The notes under the pieces are model-generated. The model ran no database searches, had not been told where the DNA came from, and saw only the letters and a list, made by a program, of their open reading frames with translations. From Frankiales bacterium (GTDB lineage Bacteria; Actinomycetota; Actinomycetes; Mycobacteriales; SCTD01), in contig JAODNB010000111.1 of NCBI GenBank assembly GCA_025464795.1, positions 1 to 23,710 of the forward strand: a stretch of DNA of 23,710 nucleotides, written 5' to 3'. A program made the position numbers and the translations under genes. This document shows, one piece after another, positions 1 through 8,050 of the stretch (the stretch's first letter is position 1; every line of letters begins with the position of its first letter).

Positions 1-300
1 GGTGAGCTTGTGGCTTGCTGGGTTGTTGTCGTCGTGGACGCCGAACGTGGAGCCGCCTGCCATTGCCAGGTAGTTCGGCAACGAGGGGTGGGTGAGGTTC
101 CGGTAGTTCGTCGCGCGGCCGTAGGTCTTGCCCAGCGAGGCGAGGTACGGCATGCCGCTGCTGGCACTCGCGGTGCCGTGGTTCTCGAAGACGATAGTCA
201 GGACTTTGCTGACCGGGGGGCTGGCCGCCGCGGCGGGAGCACTTGTTGGTGCCACAGCTGTCAGCGCGGCCAGCAGGACCAGTACGAGGAGACGTCGCAT
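1..300 (-). CDS. Secreted phosphoesterase (acid phosphatase/phospholipase C-like), 5' part only
   Basis: The first 100 codons of a minus-strand gene are present, starting at ATG 300; the rest lies beyond the left edge. Residues 1-25 form a Sec signal peptide (MRRLLVLVLLAALTAVAPTS followed by an Ala/Pro-rich cleavage region). The mature part begins with the strand VLTIVFENHG, where the Asn-His after Glu is the usual start of the phosphoesterase fold (PF04185 type). It continues with MPYLASLGKTYGRATNYRN and LTHPSLPNYLAMAGG, which match the conserved block of bacterial secreted acid phosphatases; the Thr/Ser in the THPS box is the expected nucleophile region. The product should hydrolyse phosphate esters outside the cell. 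The substrate cannot be told from this fragment. Confidence 0.85.
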   Translation of the reverse strand, partial: MRRLLVLVLLAALTAVAPTSAPAAAASPPVSKVLTIVFENHGTASASSGMPYLASLGKTYGRATNYRNLTHPSLPNYLAMAGGSTFGVHDDNNPASHKLT

Positions 301-329
301 GCTGCCATTGTCCTCCTCATGCCGGCGGC

Positions 330-942
330 TCAGGTGCCCGTGCTCGTCGAACAGTCCGTCACGGGGACGGAGATTGCTGTGACGTCGAATCCCCAGGCTG
401 CGTGAACGCGAGGTCGTCGTCCAGCCATCCGTGCAGCCTGACGCGAAGGCGTTCGCGGTGGCGGGGCGAACAGGTCGGCGTAGTCGCCGCTGGGGACCTC
501 CAGGTCCACCGGAGGAAGCAGGCTGCCCAGCATCGCGATGAAGGAGTCCACCGTCGCCTCGCCCACACGGTGACCTCCCGGGCCAGGTAGGGCTCCAGCG
601 CGGCCCGTCCTCGCAGGGCCCGTCCAAACTCCTCGAGATTCTCCTCGCCCGTGCCTGCGAGAAAGTAGAGTCCGGCGGCGTCGAGCGGCGCGACGCCCGC
701 GATCGTCGCAGCGGCAAGGCAGCGTTCTGGGAGCAGAGCTGCAGCAGCGAGCGCGTGCGGCCCTCCGCCCGAACCACCTGCCGTGACGAAGCGGTCGAGC
801 CCGAGGTGGGCCAGGCCGGCGGCGCCGTGACTGACCACCGGGAGCGCCGTGAGGTCATCGGTCACCAGCACCATAAGCTGCCGGCCGCCAGAGGCGAAGC
901 GGGCGGCTGCATAGCTGCGCTGCGGCGGGGCAGGAGCGCAGG
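330..942 (-). pseudogene. Alpha/beta-hydrolase remnant, frameshifted and truncated
   Basis: The minus strand encodes recognisable blocks of one alpha/beta-hydrolase in more than one frame. In one frame: TDDLTAL, HLGLDRFVTAGGSGGGPHAL (nucleophile elbow G-x-S-G-G-G), LAAATIAGVAPLDAAGL and GEENLEEFGRALRGRAALEPYL. Near 570 the reading moves to another frame (DSFIAMLGSLLPPVDLEVPSGDYADLFA). It moves back for RLRVRLHGWLDDDLAFTQP, and again for WGFDVTAISVPV, which then stops at about 330. The final third of the family, with the catalytic His, is missing. The N-terminal lid side is cut by the DUF1206 gene, which starts at 943 on the other strand. I count at least two frameshifts plus truncation at both ends. 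Sequencing error could explain one shift but not all of this. Confidence 0.7.
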
Positions 943-1761
943 GTGACTCTGGCCCTGCTGGACCGTGCCGCTGGCAGCCTGCACCGCAGCAAGGCAGCGA
1001 CAGCGGTCGCGCGGATCGGGCTGCTGGCCCGTGCCGTGTTCTATCTGCTGCTGGCATACCTCGTGGTCCGAGTGGTCGTATCCGCGAGTGGCCCGCCGGC
1101 GAACGCCTCGGGAGCGCTACGCACGGTCTCCGAAACTCCCCTTGGTGCGATTCCCGTCGCGCTGGCCGCGGTCGGGTTCGCAGCCTTCGGCCTAGCGCGT
1201 CTGCTGGGAGCCGTCCGTGACCGGGCCGCGAGCCGCACGTCGAGGCTGACGACCGGTTTGCAGGGCCTGTTCTACCTGGGGCTGTCGGAGGTGCCCGCGT
1301 CCTTCGCGCTCGGCAGCCGGTCGACAGGCACTGAACATCAGCAGCGAGCCACGACAGCCAAAGTGCTCATGCTGCCGGCCGGTCGGTTCCTGGTCATCGC
1401 GGCCGGGCTGGTGCTCATGGTCGTTTGCGGATGGCAGGTGGTGACGGCCTTGCGCAGCGGGTTCACCGACAGCTTGAACACTCGGCAGGCCCCGCGCGCC
1501 GTACGGCTGCTGGTCCGGGCCACGGGCAAGGTCGGCATCGTCCTGCGGGCCCTGGTCTTCCTACCGATCGGGGTCTTCTTGCTGCTCGCGGGGATCCGCT
1601 TCGACCCCAACAGCGCAAAAGGCCTCGACGCGACGTTGCGCAGTCTCGCGCACGACTCTGCCGGGCGTCTGATGCTGTTGCTGGTGGCAGGGGCGTTCAC
1701 CGTGTTCGCGCTCTACACGCTCCTGGAGGCCCGATACCGCGACGTCGACGCGGGCAACTGA
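943..1761 (+). CDS. DUF1206 family integral membrane protein
   Basis: This 272-residue protein starts at GTG 943, with AGGAG six bases upstream. It shows about six hydrophobic helices arranged as three similar pairs. Each pair opens with an Arg-rich turn followed by a helix (ARIGLLARAVFYLLLAYLVV; the second near residue 95 with GLQGLFYLGL; the third near 195 with GIVLRALVFLPIGVFLLLAG). The second helix of each pair has the pattern A-V/G-F-A-x-F/Y-x-L-x-R/E-A, as in AVGFAAFGLARLLGA and AGAFTVFALYTLLEARYRD. This internal triplication is the hallmark of DUF1206, a family mostly of actinobacteria. The function is unknown; the location is the cytoplasmic membrane. The second repeat departs most from the pattern (a long polar stretch near residues 125-140). 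Confidence 0.85.
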   Translation: MTLALLDRAAGSLHRSKAATAVARIGLLARAVFYLLLAYLVVRVVVSASGPPANASGALRTVSETPLGAIPVALAAVGFAAFGLARLLGAVRDRAASRTSRLTTGLQGLFYLGLSEVPASFALGSRSTGTEHQQRATTAKVLMLPAGRFLVIAAGLVLMVVCGWQVVTALRSGFTDSLNTRQAPRAVRLLVRATGKVGIVLRALVFLPIGVFLLLAGIRFDPNSAKGLDATLRSLAHDSAGRLMLLLVAGAFTVFALYTLLEARYRDVDAGN

Positions 1762-1959
1762 CCCAACGGTTCTCGTGCCGACGACGCCAGCTTATGCGGG
1801 TCAAGAACGTCGTCCAACGCTGGGACCAGGAGTCCGGGTGCCTTGCGGAGCGAAAGACCCTCGGCACTTGAGAGGAGTCTGAGTGAACACGACACCTGGG
1901 CACGCTTCCCCTGGGCAGGAAGGCGCGTAGGTCGGGCGCGATGCGGTAGGAGGGTGTTC

Positions 1960-3423
1960 ATGGATCAATCTGCGACTCCCCTGCTCGAGGCACTCCAGGA
2001 CTATCAGCGCCTGGACCGTTACGGCTTCACACCGCCCGGCCACCGGCACGGTCGAGGTGCGGACCCCCGAACCCTGCACGTGCTCGGTCGCGAGCCGTTC
2101 CGCGCTGATGTCCTGGTCAGCTCGGGACTGGACGACAGGTCGGCATCGGGCGGGTACCTAAAGAGCGCCGAGCAGCTGATGGCGGACGCCGTGGGAGCCG
2201 ACCACGCCTTCTTCTCCACCTGCGGCAGCTCGCTGTCTGCCAAGGCCGCGATGCTCGCGGTGGCCGGCACCGAAGGCGACCTGCTCCTCGGGCGGGATGC
2301 GCACAAGAGCGTCGTGGCCGGCCTGGTGTTCTCCGGGCTCCAGCCCCGCTGGGTCCGTCCCCGGTGGGACCGGGGCCTGCACTTGGCGCACCCACCTTCT
2401 CCGGAGGCGTTCGAAGCCGGCTGGAAGCACCATCCGGATGCGGCCGCTGCGATGGTCGTCAGCCCGAGTCCGTACGGCACCTGCGCCGATCTCGAGGGCA
2501 TCGCCCGGGTCTGCCATGCCCGTGGCAAGCCCTTGATCGTCGACGAAGCTTGGGGTGCGCACCTGCCGTTCCACCATGACCTGCCGACCTGGGCCATGGA
2601 CGCGGGCGCGGACGTCTGCCTGGTCAGCGTGCACAAGATGGGCGCCGGGTTCGAGCAGGGCAGCGTGTTCCACGTTCAGGGCGATCTTGTCGACCCCTCC
2701 CACATCGCTGCTTGCGCGGACCTGCTCATGACCACCTCCCCCAACGTGATGATCTATGCCGCCATGGACGGGTGGCGCCGGCAGATGGTCGAGCACGGCT
2801 CTCAACTCCTCGCCGCCGCACTGGAATTGTCCGATGAAGTCCGCGACCGCATCGAGGCTCTCTCGGGATTACACGTCCTGCGGGAGGAGCTGCTGGGCAA
2901 ACAGGCCAGCCATGACCTCGATCGGCTGCAGGTCCTCACCGACGTGACCGGGCTCGGGGTCAGCGGATACCAGGCCGCCGACTGGTTACGCGAAAAGCAC
3001 CGCCTCGACGTTGGGCTCAGCGACTCCCAACGCATCCTGATCACCTTGTCCATGGCCGACGACGTCGGAACCACAGACCGGCTCCTGGCCGGCTTGACCG
3101 AACTCGTCACCGCCGCACCCAGCCTCTCCCGGCCGGCCCCGGTAGAGCTGCCGTCACCAGAAGACCTGGAGCTGGAAAGCGTCCACAGGCCCCGGGACGC
3201 CTTCTTCGGGCCTGCTGAGATGGTCGCGGCCCAGGACGCGGTCGGACGCATCGCGGCGGAGCAGATCACCCCCTACCCACCAGGGATCCCCGTTATCGTG
3301 CCCGGAGAGCGCATCGACCAAGCAGTCGTGGACTACCTACGGAGCGGGCTAGCCGCCGGCATGGTCCTGCCAGACCCCACCGACCCGACCCTGCGGACAT
3401 TACGGGTCAGTTCCCGCCCCTAG
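1960..3423 (+). CDS. Orn/Lys/Arg decarboxylase family PLP enzyme
   Basis: A fold-type I, PLP-dependent decarboxylase of 487 residues, close to the length of the short biosynthetic Gram-positive members of this family. I chose ATG 1960 because GGTAGGAGG lies just upstream and because homology begins there (LLEALQDYQRLDRYGFTPPG); an upstream in-frame extension to 1843 has no family features. Seen in order: the PGHRHG box (about 26-31), the SGGYLKSAEQL and STCGSS cofactor-phosphate region (about 65-90), VDEAWGAHLPFH with the pyridine-N Asp at about 195, and SVHKMGAG with the Schiff-base Lys at about 226. A C-terminal domain ends with ITPYPPGIPVIVPGE. The enzyme would turn a basic amino acid into its diamine or agmatine, feeding polyamine synthesis or acid resistance. 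Which amino acid cannot be read from the sequence. It stands alone. Confidence 0.88.
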   Translation: MDQSATPLLEALQDYQRLDRYGFTPPGHRHGRGADPRTLHVLGREPFRADVLVSSGLDDRSASGGYLKSAEQLMADAVGADHAFFSTCGSSLSAKAAMLAVAGTEGDLLLGRDAHKSVVAGLVFSGLQPRWVRPRWDRGLHLAHPPSPEAFEAGWKHHPDAAAAMVVSPSPYGTCADLEGIARVCHARGKPLIVDEAWGAHLPFHHDLPTWAMDAGADVCLVSVHKMGAGFEQGSVFHVQGDLVDPSHIAACADLLMTTSPNVMIYAAMDGWRRQMVEHGSQLLAAALELSDEVRDRIEALSGLHVLREELLGKQASHDLDRLQVLTDVTGLGVSGYQAADWLREKHRLDVGLSDSQRILITLSMADDVGTTDRLLAGLTELVTAAPSLSRPAPVELPSPEDLELESVHRPRDAFFGPAEMVAAQDAVGRIAAEQITPYPPGIPVIVPGERIDQAVVDYLRSGLAAGMVLPDPTDPTLRTLRVSSRP

Positions 3424-3436
3424 ACGAAACCGGTGG

Positions 3437-3455
3437 CGCTCCGGGCTGAGGAGCG
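3437..3455 (+). terminator. Possible terminator after the PLP decarboxylase
   Basis: CGCTCC and GGAGCG form a 6-bp stem with a 7-base loop, 14 bases after the stop codon. It is nested in a weaker outer pairing (CCGGTGG with CCACCGCCGG) that reaches about 3470. There is no T-run, as is common for actinobacterial terminators. The evidence is weak. Confidence 0.35.
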
Positions 3456-3576
3456 GGAGACCCACCGCCGGCGCCTTCACGCTGCAGCACTACACGCCGC
3501 CCAGCCGCCGTCAAGATCGCGCGGGACATCTGCGGCCGGGCACGCCTGCGCTGGTGACGCGAAGCACTGACGTGCT

Positions 3577-4638
3577 TCAGCGAGGGTCGGCGGTGCCTTG
3601 CCGGAACACTTGGGCGCGCAGCTCACCGGCGCTCGACACTCCAGTCTTGTCGAATACGGCCTTCACATGGTCGTTGACGGTGTGGAGCGAGATACACAGC
3701 TCGGAGGCGATGGTCTTGCGGGCGAGTCCGGTGAGCAGCCGTCGGGTCACCTCGCTCTCCCGGGCCGTCAGGCCGTACGCGGCGACGATGAGCGGTGCCA
3801 GCGCTAGCGGGCTCGTGGGCTCGACAACGACGGCGACCGACCGGTCCGGGTCGTCCAGCCGAGACGCGTGCACCGTCAGCCATTGTCCCGACGGCGCTAG
3901 CACCCGTGCTTGCGCAGCACCCAGGTCCCCGCCCCCGGGCGAGGTGAGTCGCTCGACTACGGACGCAACGACGGTCGGCAAGCGCTCGCGACGAGGCTGG
4001 TCGAAGTCAGCGAGTTCAGAAAACCAACGGACAGCCGCGGGCGTCGACGAGCGGACCGTCCCATCCGGATCCAACAGCGCTACTCCCGGCCCATCTCCGG
4101 AGATCGCAGATGTCGCCTGGTGTGTGAGCAGTGCCCTCCGCAGCGCCCCGGCGACGTGCGGCGCCAGCGCACTCAGCCGCACCGCATCGGCCGCGTCGAA
4201 ACCGGCATGGGCCTGAGCGCGGTGCAGGCACAGCAGGCCCCAGCACATCCCGTCGGCGAGCAGCGCGACCCGCAACTCATCACCCAGGCCATAGGGCTCC
4301 ATAGCCTGTCGGTAGCGCCCGGACGCCTGCCGCTCACCGGATGTGGCCTGATCCAGCCACCCGACCGGGCTCGGCAACCGCACCAGCTGCCGGAGCTGGT
4401 TCACATCGTCTACGCCGAACTCGGCGGCAAGGAACGCACCACTCGCCTCAGGTGGCATCCCCCGCCGGAATGCCCGCGTGTACAGGAGCGTCGCCGGGTC
4501 AACCGCAGCAAGGAACGCACCATCGAAACCGATGACAGTGCCCAACCGTGCCAAGAGGCCTTCGCTGAACACCGACACCTCAGCCGACGCCGCGCACCAG
4601 CGGACCAGGCTCAGCTCGGCATTGCGACGGACCGCCAC
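3577..4638 (-). CDS. LuxR-family transcriptional regulator with GAF-like sensor
   Basis: A 353-residue regulator starting at GTG 4638; the only ATG further upstream is followed almost at once by a stop. The C-terminus (about 285-345) is a LuxR/FixJ-type helix-turn-helix: LTARESEVTRRLLTGLARK, then IASELCISLHTVNDHVKAVF and DKTGVSSAGELRAQVF. The N-terminal part (about 20-180) resembles a GAF domain (FSEGLLARLGTVIGFDGAFL; ELRVALLADGMCWGLLCLHR). A PAS-like stretch follows at about 185-265 (ALLDPDGTVRSSTPAAVRWF). It reads away from the zinc-ribbon protein gene at 4726, sharing an 87-base intergenic region, which suggests that gene as a target. The ligand is unknown. Confidence 0.85.
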   Translation of the reverse strand: MAVRRNAELSLVRWCAASAEVSVFSEGLLARLGTVIGFDGAFLAAVDPATLLYTRAFRRGMPPEASGAFLAAEFGVDDVNQLRQLVRLPSPVGWLDQATSGERQASGRYRQAMEPYGLGDELRVALLADGMCWGLLCLHRAQAHAGFDAADAVRLSALAPHVAGALRRALLTHQATSAISGDGPGVALLDPDGTVRSSTPAAVRWFSELADFDQPRRERLPTVVASVVERLTSPGGGDLGAAQARVLAPSGQWLTVHASRLDDPDRSVAVVVEPTSPLALAPLIVAAYGLTARESEVTRRLLTGLARKTIASELCISLHTVNDHVKAVFDKTGVSSAGELRAQVFRQGTADPR

Positions 4639-4725
4639 AGCGTCAGAGTGACATGCAATCGCGGCTACGACACCCCCTTGAACTGGGGATGGTCACATTC
4701 GGCAGGCCGGCACAACATCGCTCCC

Positions 4726-5250
4726 ATGACGAACATCGACAGCTTCCCGCCCGACGAGACCTCACGCGCCGCCTCTCACGCCGTCCCCGGCACCCGCATC
4801 ACCCCCGGGGTCGTGAGCGCCCTCGACGGACCGACCCTCGCCGGGCCGGAAGCGGCGGGAGCGTTGACGCTGCTGCACACGACGTTCACCAGCGACGCTG
4901 GCGCACAACGGGGCTACCGCAACTTCGCCGCCATGAAGGAAGACTTCCGGAATCGGCCGGGGTTCCTACGATGGCTCACCTTTAACGACGGACCCCACGG
5001 GTACGCACTCGGCCTGTGGCGCAACACCGAGGACGTGACCGCTTTCGTCGCTGGCGCCGCTCACCAAGCCATGGCGCGCGAGCAACGTGAACGGCCTTTC
5101 GAGCACAGCCAGTTCGCCGGCATCTGGGCCGCCCACAGGGTCGGCCGCCGGGTGCTCTACTGCGAACAGTGCGCCACCGCGACAGCAGCGCCAGCTGCCA
5201 GCTGCTCCAGTTGCGCTGCCCCGCTGCAGGACCCGTTTCGCCTGACGTAG
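4726..5250 (+). CDS. Small protein with ABM-like domain and C-terminal zinc ribbon
   Basis: A 174-residue protein starting at ATG 4726. The same frame is open far upstream, but that stretch is antisense to the LuxR gene and not protein-like. Residues about 45-140 look like a ferredoxin-fold monooxygenase (ABM-type) domain: TLLHTTFTSDAG, RNFAAMKEDFRNRPGFLRWL, GYALGLWRNTEDVTAFV, HQAMAREQRERPFEHSQFAG and IWAAHRVG. The last 30 residues carry two Cys pairs, C146/C149 (CEQC) and C160/C163 (CSSC), forming a short zinc-ribbon-like knuckle. ABM domains often work on quinones or haem without a cofactor or act as binding dimers. The zinc-ribbon addition is not a usual partner. Its divergence from the LuxR regulator suggests local control. 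The ABM assignment comes from pattern only. Confidence 0.72.
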   Translation: MTNIDSFPPDETSRAASHAVPGTRITPGVVSALDGPTLAGPEAAGALTLLHTTFTSDAGAQRGYRNFAAMKEDFRNRPGFLRWLTFNDGPHGYALGLWRNTEDVTAFVAGAAHQAMAREQRERPFEHSQFAGIWAAHRVGRRVLYCEQCATATAAPAASCSSCAAPLQDPFRLT

Positions 5251-5440
5251 GAACCATATCCGCTTGCCGCGGAGCCCGTGTCAGGGCCAAGCCATACCCA
5301 TCTGCGACCGGGGTGCGTCCTGCTTCGTGGGCTACCGTGCCCACTGTTGAAGTGGACACCCATGCACAGGTGCACCCCGGCCGCCGCCGCCCTCGGCCCG
5401 GCCTGCGGCCCGCTCAGGAGACCTCTGACAGCTTTGTCAC

Positions 5441-5902
5441 TCAGCTGTTCGGGTCGAACGCGCCATCCCACTCCGAGGTGGGATTGGGCACGTCTTTGCC
5501 GGTGCGCTTGTGGGTGAGGACGGGCAGGCCCACCAGCTTCCTGGGACCGCCGGCTACGAACGTGCTGTTGGCCTTGGCCTGAACTTCGAACTTGCCGTCC
5601 TGCTGGACTCCCTTGTCGTCGACGAACTTGATCATGCAGATCCAGTCCGCTCCCGGCCCGACGTCCTTGACCTTCGGCCCGCCTCGGTCGCAGGAGGCCT
5701 GGGCGTGGATGCTGGCGACGGTGACGCCGCTCTCGCCGAGGATCTGCGCTCGCTGGACGTAGAGGTTGGCGAAGGATGGCGCGACGCTGCTCTCCAGCCG
5801 TGCCTTGGTGACGGCGGGGCTCCCGCACGCGGTGAGGGAGCCGACGGCGGCGACGGTCATCGCTGCGGTGGCGGCACGGGCGATGGCGTGGGTGAGGGGC
5901 AT
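5441..5902 (-). CDS. Lipoprotein of unknown function (DUF4333-like)
   Basis: A 153-residue protein from ATG 5902, with GGAGG five bases upstream. The signal peptide ends in a lipobox (SLTAC) with Cys26 as the lipidated residue, so the product should be anchored on the outer face of the cytoplasmic membrane. The mature domain has one Cys pair (SCDRGGPKV and WICMIKF) around a short beta-rich region. This resembles the two-Cys pattern of small actinobacterial DUF4333-type lipoproteins; that is a resemblance, not an assignment. The start follows two bases after the stop of a probable permease remnant, so the gene was probably the third gene of an ABC-transporter operon that is now broken. Whether it is still transcribed is unclear. 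Confidence 0.8.
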   Translation of the reverse strand: MPLTHAIARAATAAMTVAAVGSLTACGSPAVTKARLESSVAPSFANLYVQRAQILGESGVTVASIHAQASCDRGGPKVKDVGPGADWICMIKFVDDKGVQQDGKFEVQAKANSTFVAGGPRKLVGLPVLTHKRTGKDVPNPTSEWDGAFDPNS

Positions 5903-5903
5903 G

Positions 5904-5975
5904 TCAGCCTCCGTTGATGTCGCGACGGCGCAGGGACCCGAACGCCCAAGCGAGGCTGACGAGGGTCCAAGGAGG
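5904..5975 (-). pseudogene. C-terminal scrap of an ABC-2-type permease
   Basis: Reading minus-strand codons in a frame shifted from the ATPase remnant gives WTLVSLAWAFGSLRRRDING followed by Gly and a stop (TGA at 5906-5904). A hydrophobic helix ending in a Leu-Arg-Arg-Arg-Asp motif is how many ABC-2-type permeases end. The stop lies two bases before the lipoprotein ATG, which is normal operon spacing. The rest of the permease is absent, and the fragment is fused out of frame to the middle of the ATPase. Confidence 0.5.
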
Positions 5976-6457
5976 CTCGGGTCTCGCAGCAGGCTCGCGG
6001 CGACCCCGAGCCGCTGGCGCATGCCGAAGCTGTAGCCGCCGACCTTGTCCGCCTCTCGGCCGGTGAGGTCAACGATGTCCAGGACTTCCTGCAGCCGACC
6101 CGCGGGGACGTTGCCGTCGAGCCCGGCGAGGAGCTGGAGGTTCTTGCGCCCCGTGAGACCAGGGTAGAACTTCGGGCTCTCGATGAACCCGGCGACTCCG
6201 TCCAGGGTGCGGGTGCCGTCCCTGGCGCAGGACCGGCCGAAGACCTCGAGGGTCCCGCTGTCCGGCCGGATGAGCCCGAACAGCATCCGCAGGAACGTCG
6301 TCTTGCCTGCCCCGTTGGGACCGAGAACGCCCTACACCTCGCCCTGCGCGACCTGCACGCTGATGCTGTCCACGGCTATGAGCGACCCGTAGGTCTTGGT
6401 CAGGTCAACGGCATTGACCGCGAGGACCTTCTGGGTGGGGCTTGCTGGTTGACTCAT
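5976..6457 (-). pseudogene. ABC transporter ATPase, in-frame stop and 3' deletion
   Basis: The ATG at 6457 opens a typical ABC ATPase N-terminus (DLTKTYGSLIAVDSISVQVA, QGEV). Codon 42 is TAG (6334-6332), exactly where bacitracin-exporter-like ATPases have an aromatic residue before GVLGPNG. Beyond the stop the frame continues with the Walker A motif GPNGAGKTT, FLRMLFGLIRPDSG, a Q-loop region (GFIESPKFYPGLTGRKNL) and the signature YSFGMRQRL. It breaks off after AASLLRDP, so Walker B and the switch His are missing. The frame then runs into permease-like and lipoprotein sequence. Two independent lesions, a nonsense codon and a deletion, make a functional ATPase impossible here. Confidence 0.85.
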
Positions 6458-6580
6458 GGCCTCGAGCGTAGAAGCCAACATGAAGGAGGCGTGAAGCCGC
6501 GTTGCGTTCAGACGAACGCCACGTACGCTCGAGACCCAGGGCAGCCCCGCCCGTTTCGGGCCGCCCGACTTGGAGAGCTC

Positions 6581-7240
6581 ATGTCAACGCTGCTGCACCT
6601 GCTGTTGTGGACCCTTGTGACCGTCGCGACGCCGACGGTCGTGGCCGCTCTGACTGTCCGGTGGGCGTGGCGTCGCACCCGGCGGGCCGTCCTTTCTCGC
6701 CTCCAGCAGCTCGGCGTGCGCGCAACACGACCTTTGCGGCTGTCGGCACCTCTTGCCGGCAGCCGGCTGTTACCTGCCGCCGGAACGTCGCTGACCAGGA
6801 GCCTGAGTGCGCCGATGCGGGTTCGGGCCCGCGCAGCCGTCCCCGGACCGGGTCGAGAGGTCGCAGTCGTCCGCCGCGCTCTGCGAGCGGACGTCGCCGG
6901 TGCTGACCGATCCGTCAGTACCGGCCGTCAGGCCGGACGACCCGTCGAAGGCCTCGGCAGCATTGTGCGCCGGCTCCGCGAACAAGCCCACGTCCTCGAC
7001 GTGGACCTGGCCGTCATCGCCAGCGAGCCCGATCGGCGCGTCCGCCAGCAGCTCCTGAGGACGCAGGACGGCCGTGTTCTGCTGTTGCGCCGCGCCTGCG
7101 CGGAGGTTCGTCGTGGCGTGCTTCTTGCCGGATCTGCCACGACAGCGCCTCTGCTGTCCTCAATGGTCGATGATCTCAACGATGAGGTCATCGCTCTCGG
7201 GCTGCGCGCCCGCGCGTACGCCGAGCTGACCGGCCACTGA
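6581..7240 (+). CDS. Membrane-anchored protein of unknown function
   Basis: A 219-residue protein starting at ATG 6581 with GGAGAG just upstream; an in-frame extension to 6449 would cross the promoter side of the ABC remnant and is unlikely. Residues about 3-27 form one transmembrane helix (LLHLLLWTLVTVATPTVVAA), followed by a positive cluster (RWAWRRTRRAVLSRLQQLG), so the rest should be cytoplasmic. The middle is Ala/Arg-rich and low in complexity. The last 110 residues look helical and ordered: IVRRLREQAHVLDVDLAVIA, SEPDRRVRQQLLRTQDGRV, LLRRACAEVRRGVLLAGSA and MVDDLNDEVIALGLRARAYA. I do not recognise the family. It may read together with the DedA gene 144 bases downstream. Confidence 0.72.
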   Translation: MSTLLHLLLWTLVTVATPTVVAALTVRWAWRRTRRAVLSRLQQLGVRATRPLRLSAPLAGSRLLPAAGTSLTRSLSAPMRVRARAAVPGPGREVAVVRRALRADVAGADRSVSTGRQAGRPVEGLGSIVRRLREQAHVLDVDLAVIASEPDRRVRQQLLRTQDGRVLLLRRACAEVRRGVLLAGSATTAPLLSSMVDDLNDEVIALGLRARAYAELTGH

Positions 7241-7384
7241 CCTCATCGGTCACGGAGACAGAACGGCCAGGGGAGCAAGCCGCGCGGCCGGGACGACATT
7301 CCACCGCGGCCGCTGGCTTTCGCTGCGCACGAGCGGGTAGGTCTGCCTCTGCCCACAACTCACTCCCTTGCTCCGGAGAGTCTC

Positions 7385-8014
7385 GTGCACCTTGCTGACC
7401 GCATCCTGCTGCTGCCACCCGCGGTGGCGCTGCTGCTCGTGTTTGCCCTTCCAGCGCTGGAGGCCTCCGCCTTCGTCGGGTTCGTCGTCCCGGGCGAGAT
7501 CGGTGTGCTGCTCGGTGGTGTCCTGGCCAATCAGGGCAAGCTTCCGTTGTGGGCCGTTCTCGTCGCGGGGATCGGCGGCGCCATCCTCGGCGACAGCGTC
7601 GGCTACTGGGTCGGCAAGCGCTGGGGCGAGGCCCTGCTGAGCAAGATCCCGAACCGGATCTTGAGGCAGGAGCACGTGACCAGGGCCGAGGACAGCATCC
7701 GGCGCAACGGCGGCAAGGCCGTGTTCGTCGGCCGGTTCACCGCGGCCCTGCGCGTGCTCATCCCGGGGCTGTCCGGCATGAGCCACGTCCCTTACCGGAA
7801 GTTCCTGCTCTGGAACGTGGCCGGCGGTGTGCTGTGGGCCAGCGGCTTCGTCCTGCTCGGCTACCTGGCCGGCAGTCAGTACCAACGGGTGGCGCACAAC
7901 GCGACCCTGTTCGGTATCGGGTTGCTCGTCCTCATTGCAGGAGTGGTTGTGTTGAGGAAGGTTCGCTCACGCCGACACCCGGCGGAACCGGAGAGAGAAT
8001 CGGCCTCGGTCTGA
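7385..8014 (+). CDS. DedA/VTT-family membrane protein
   Basis: A 209-residue protein starting at GTG 7385 (a CCGGAGAG ribosome site precedes it). DedA features are seen in order: an N-terminal helix leading into ASAFVGFVVPGE (the conserved Pro-Gly-Glu re-entrant segment, about 25-40), a glycine-rich helix GIGGAILGDSVGYWVGKRWG, and the conserved block AVFVGRFTAALRVLIPGLSG followed by MSHVPYRKFLLWN and AGGVLWA (about 118-155). A last helix and a basic tail follow. DedA proteins act in membrane lipid homeostasis; some flip undecaprenyl phosphate or phosphatidylethanolamine. A PAP2 phosphatase, a possible undecaprenyl-pyrophosphate phosphatase, faces it from the other strand, which makes a lipid-carrier recycling role attractive but unproven. 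Confidence 0.9.
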   Translation: MHLADRILLLPPAVALLLVFALPALEASAFVGFVVPGEIGVLLGGVLANQGKLPLWAVLVAGIGGAILGDSVGYWVGKRWGEALLSKIPNRILRQEHVTRAEDSIRRNGGKAVFVGRFTAALRVLIPGLSGMSHVPYRKFLLWNVAGGVLWASGFVLLGYLAGSQYQRVAHNATLFGIGLLVLIAGVVVLRKVRSRRHPAEPERESASV

Positions 8015-8033
8015 CCTTCTCTCGAAGGGTCTC

Positions 8034-8050
8034 GCCTGGCGTCGCCAGGC
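8034..8050. terminator. Bidirectional terminator hairpin between DedA and PAP2 genes
   Basis: GCCTGGC and GCCAGGC form a perfect 7-bp stem with a 3-base loop, lying between the two convergent stop codons (8014 and 8051). The symmetric position fits a shared terminator. No T-run is present on either side. Confidence 0.55.
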
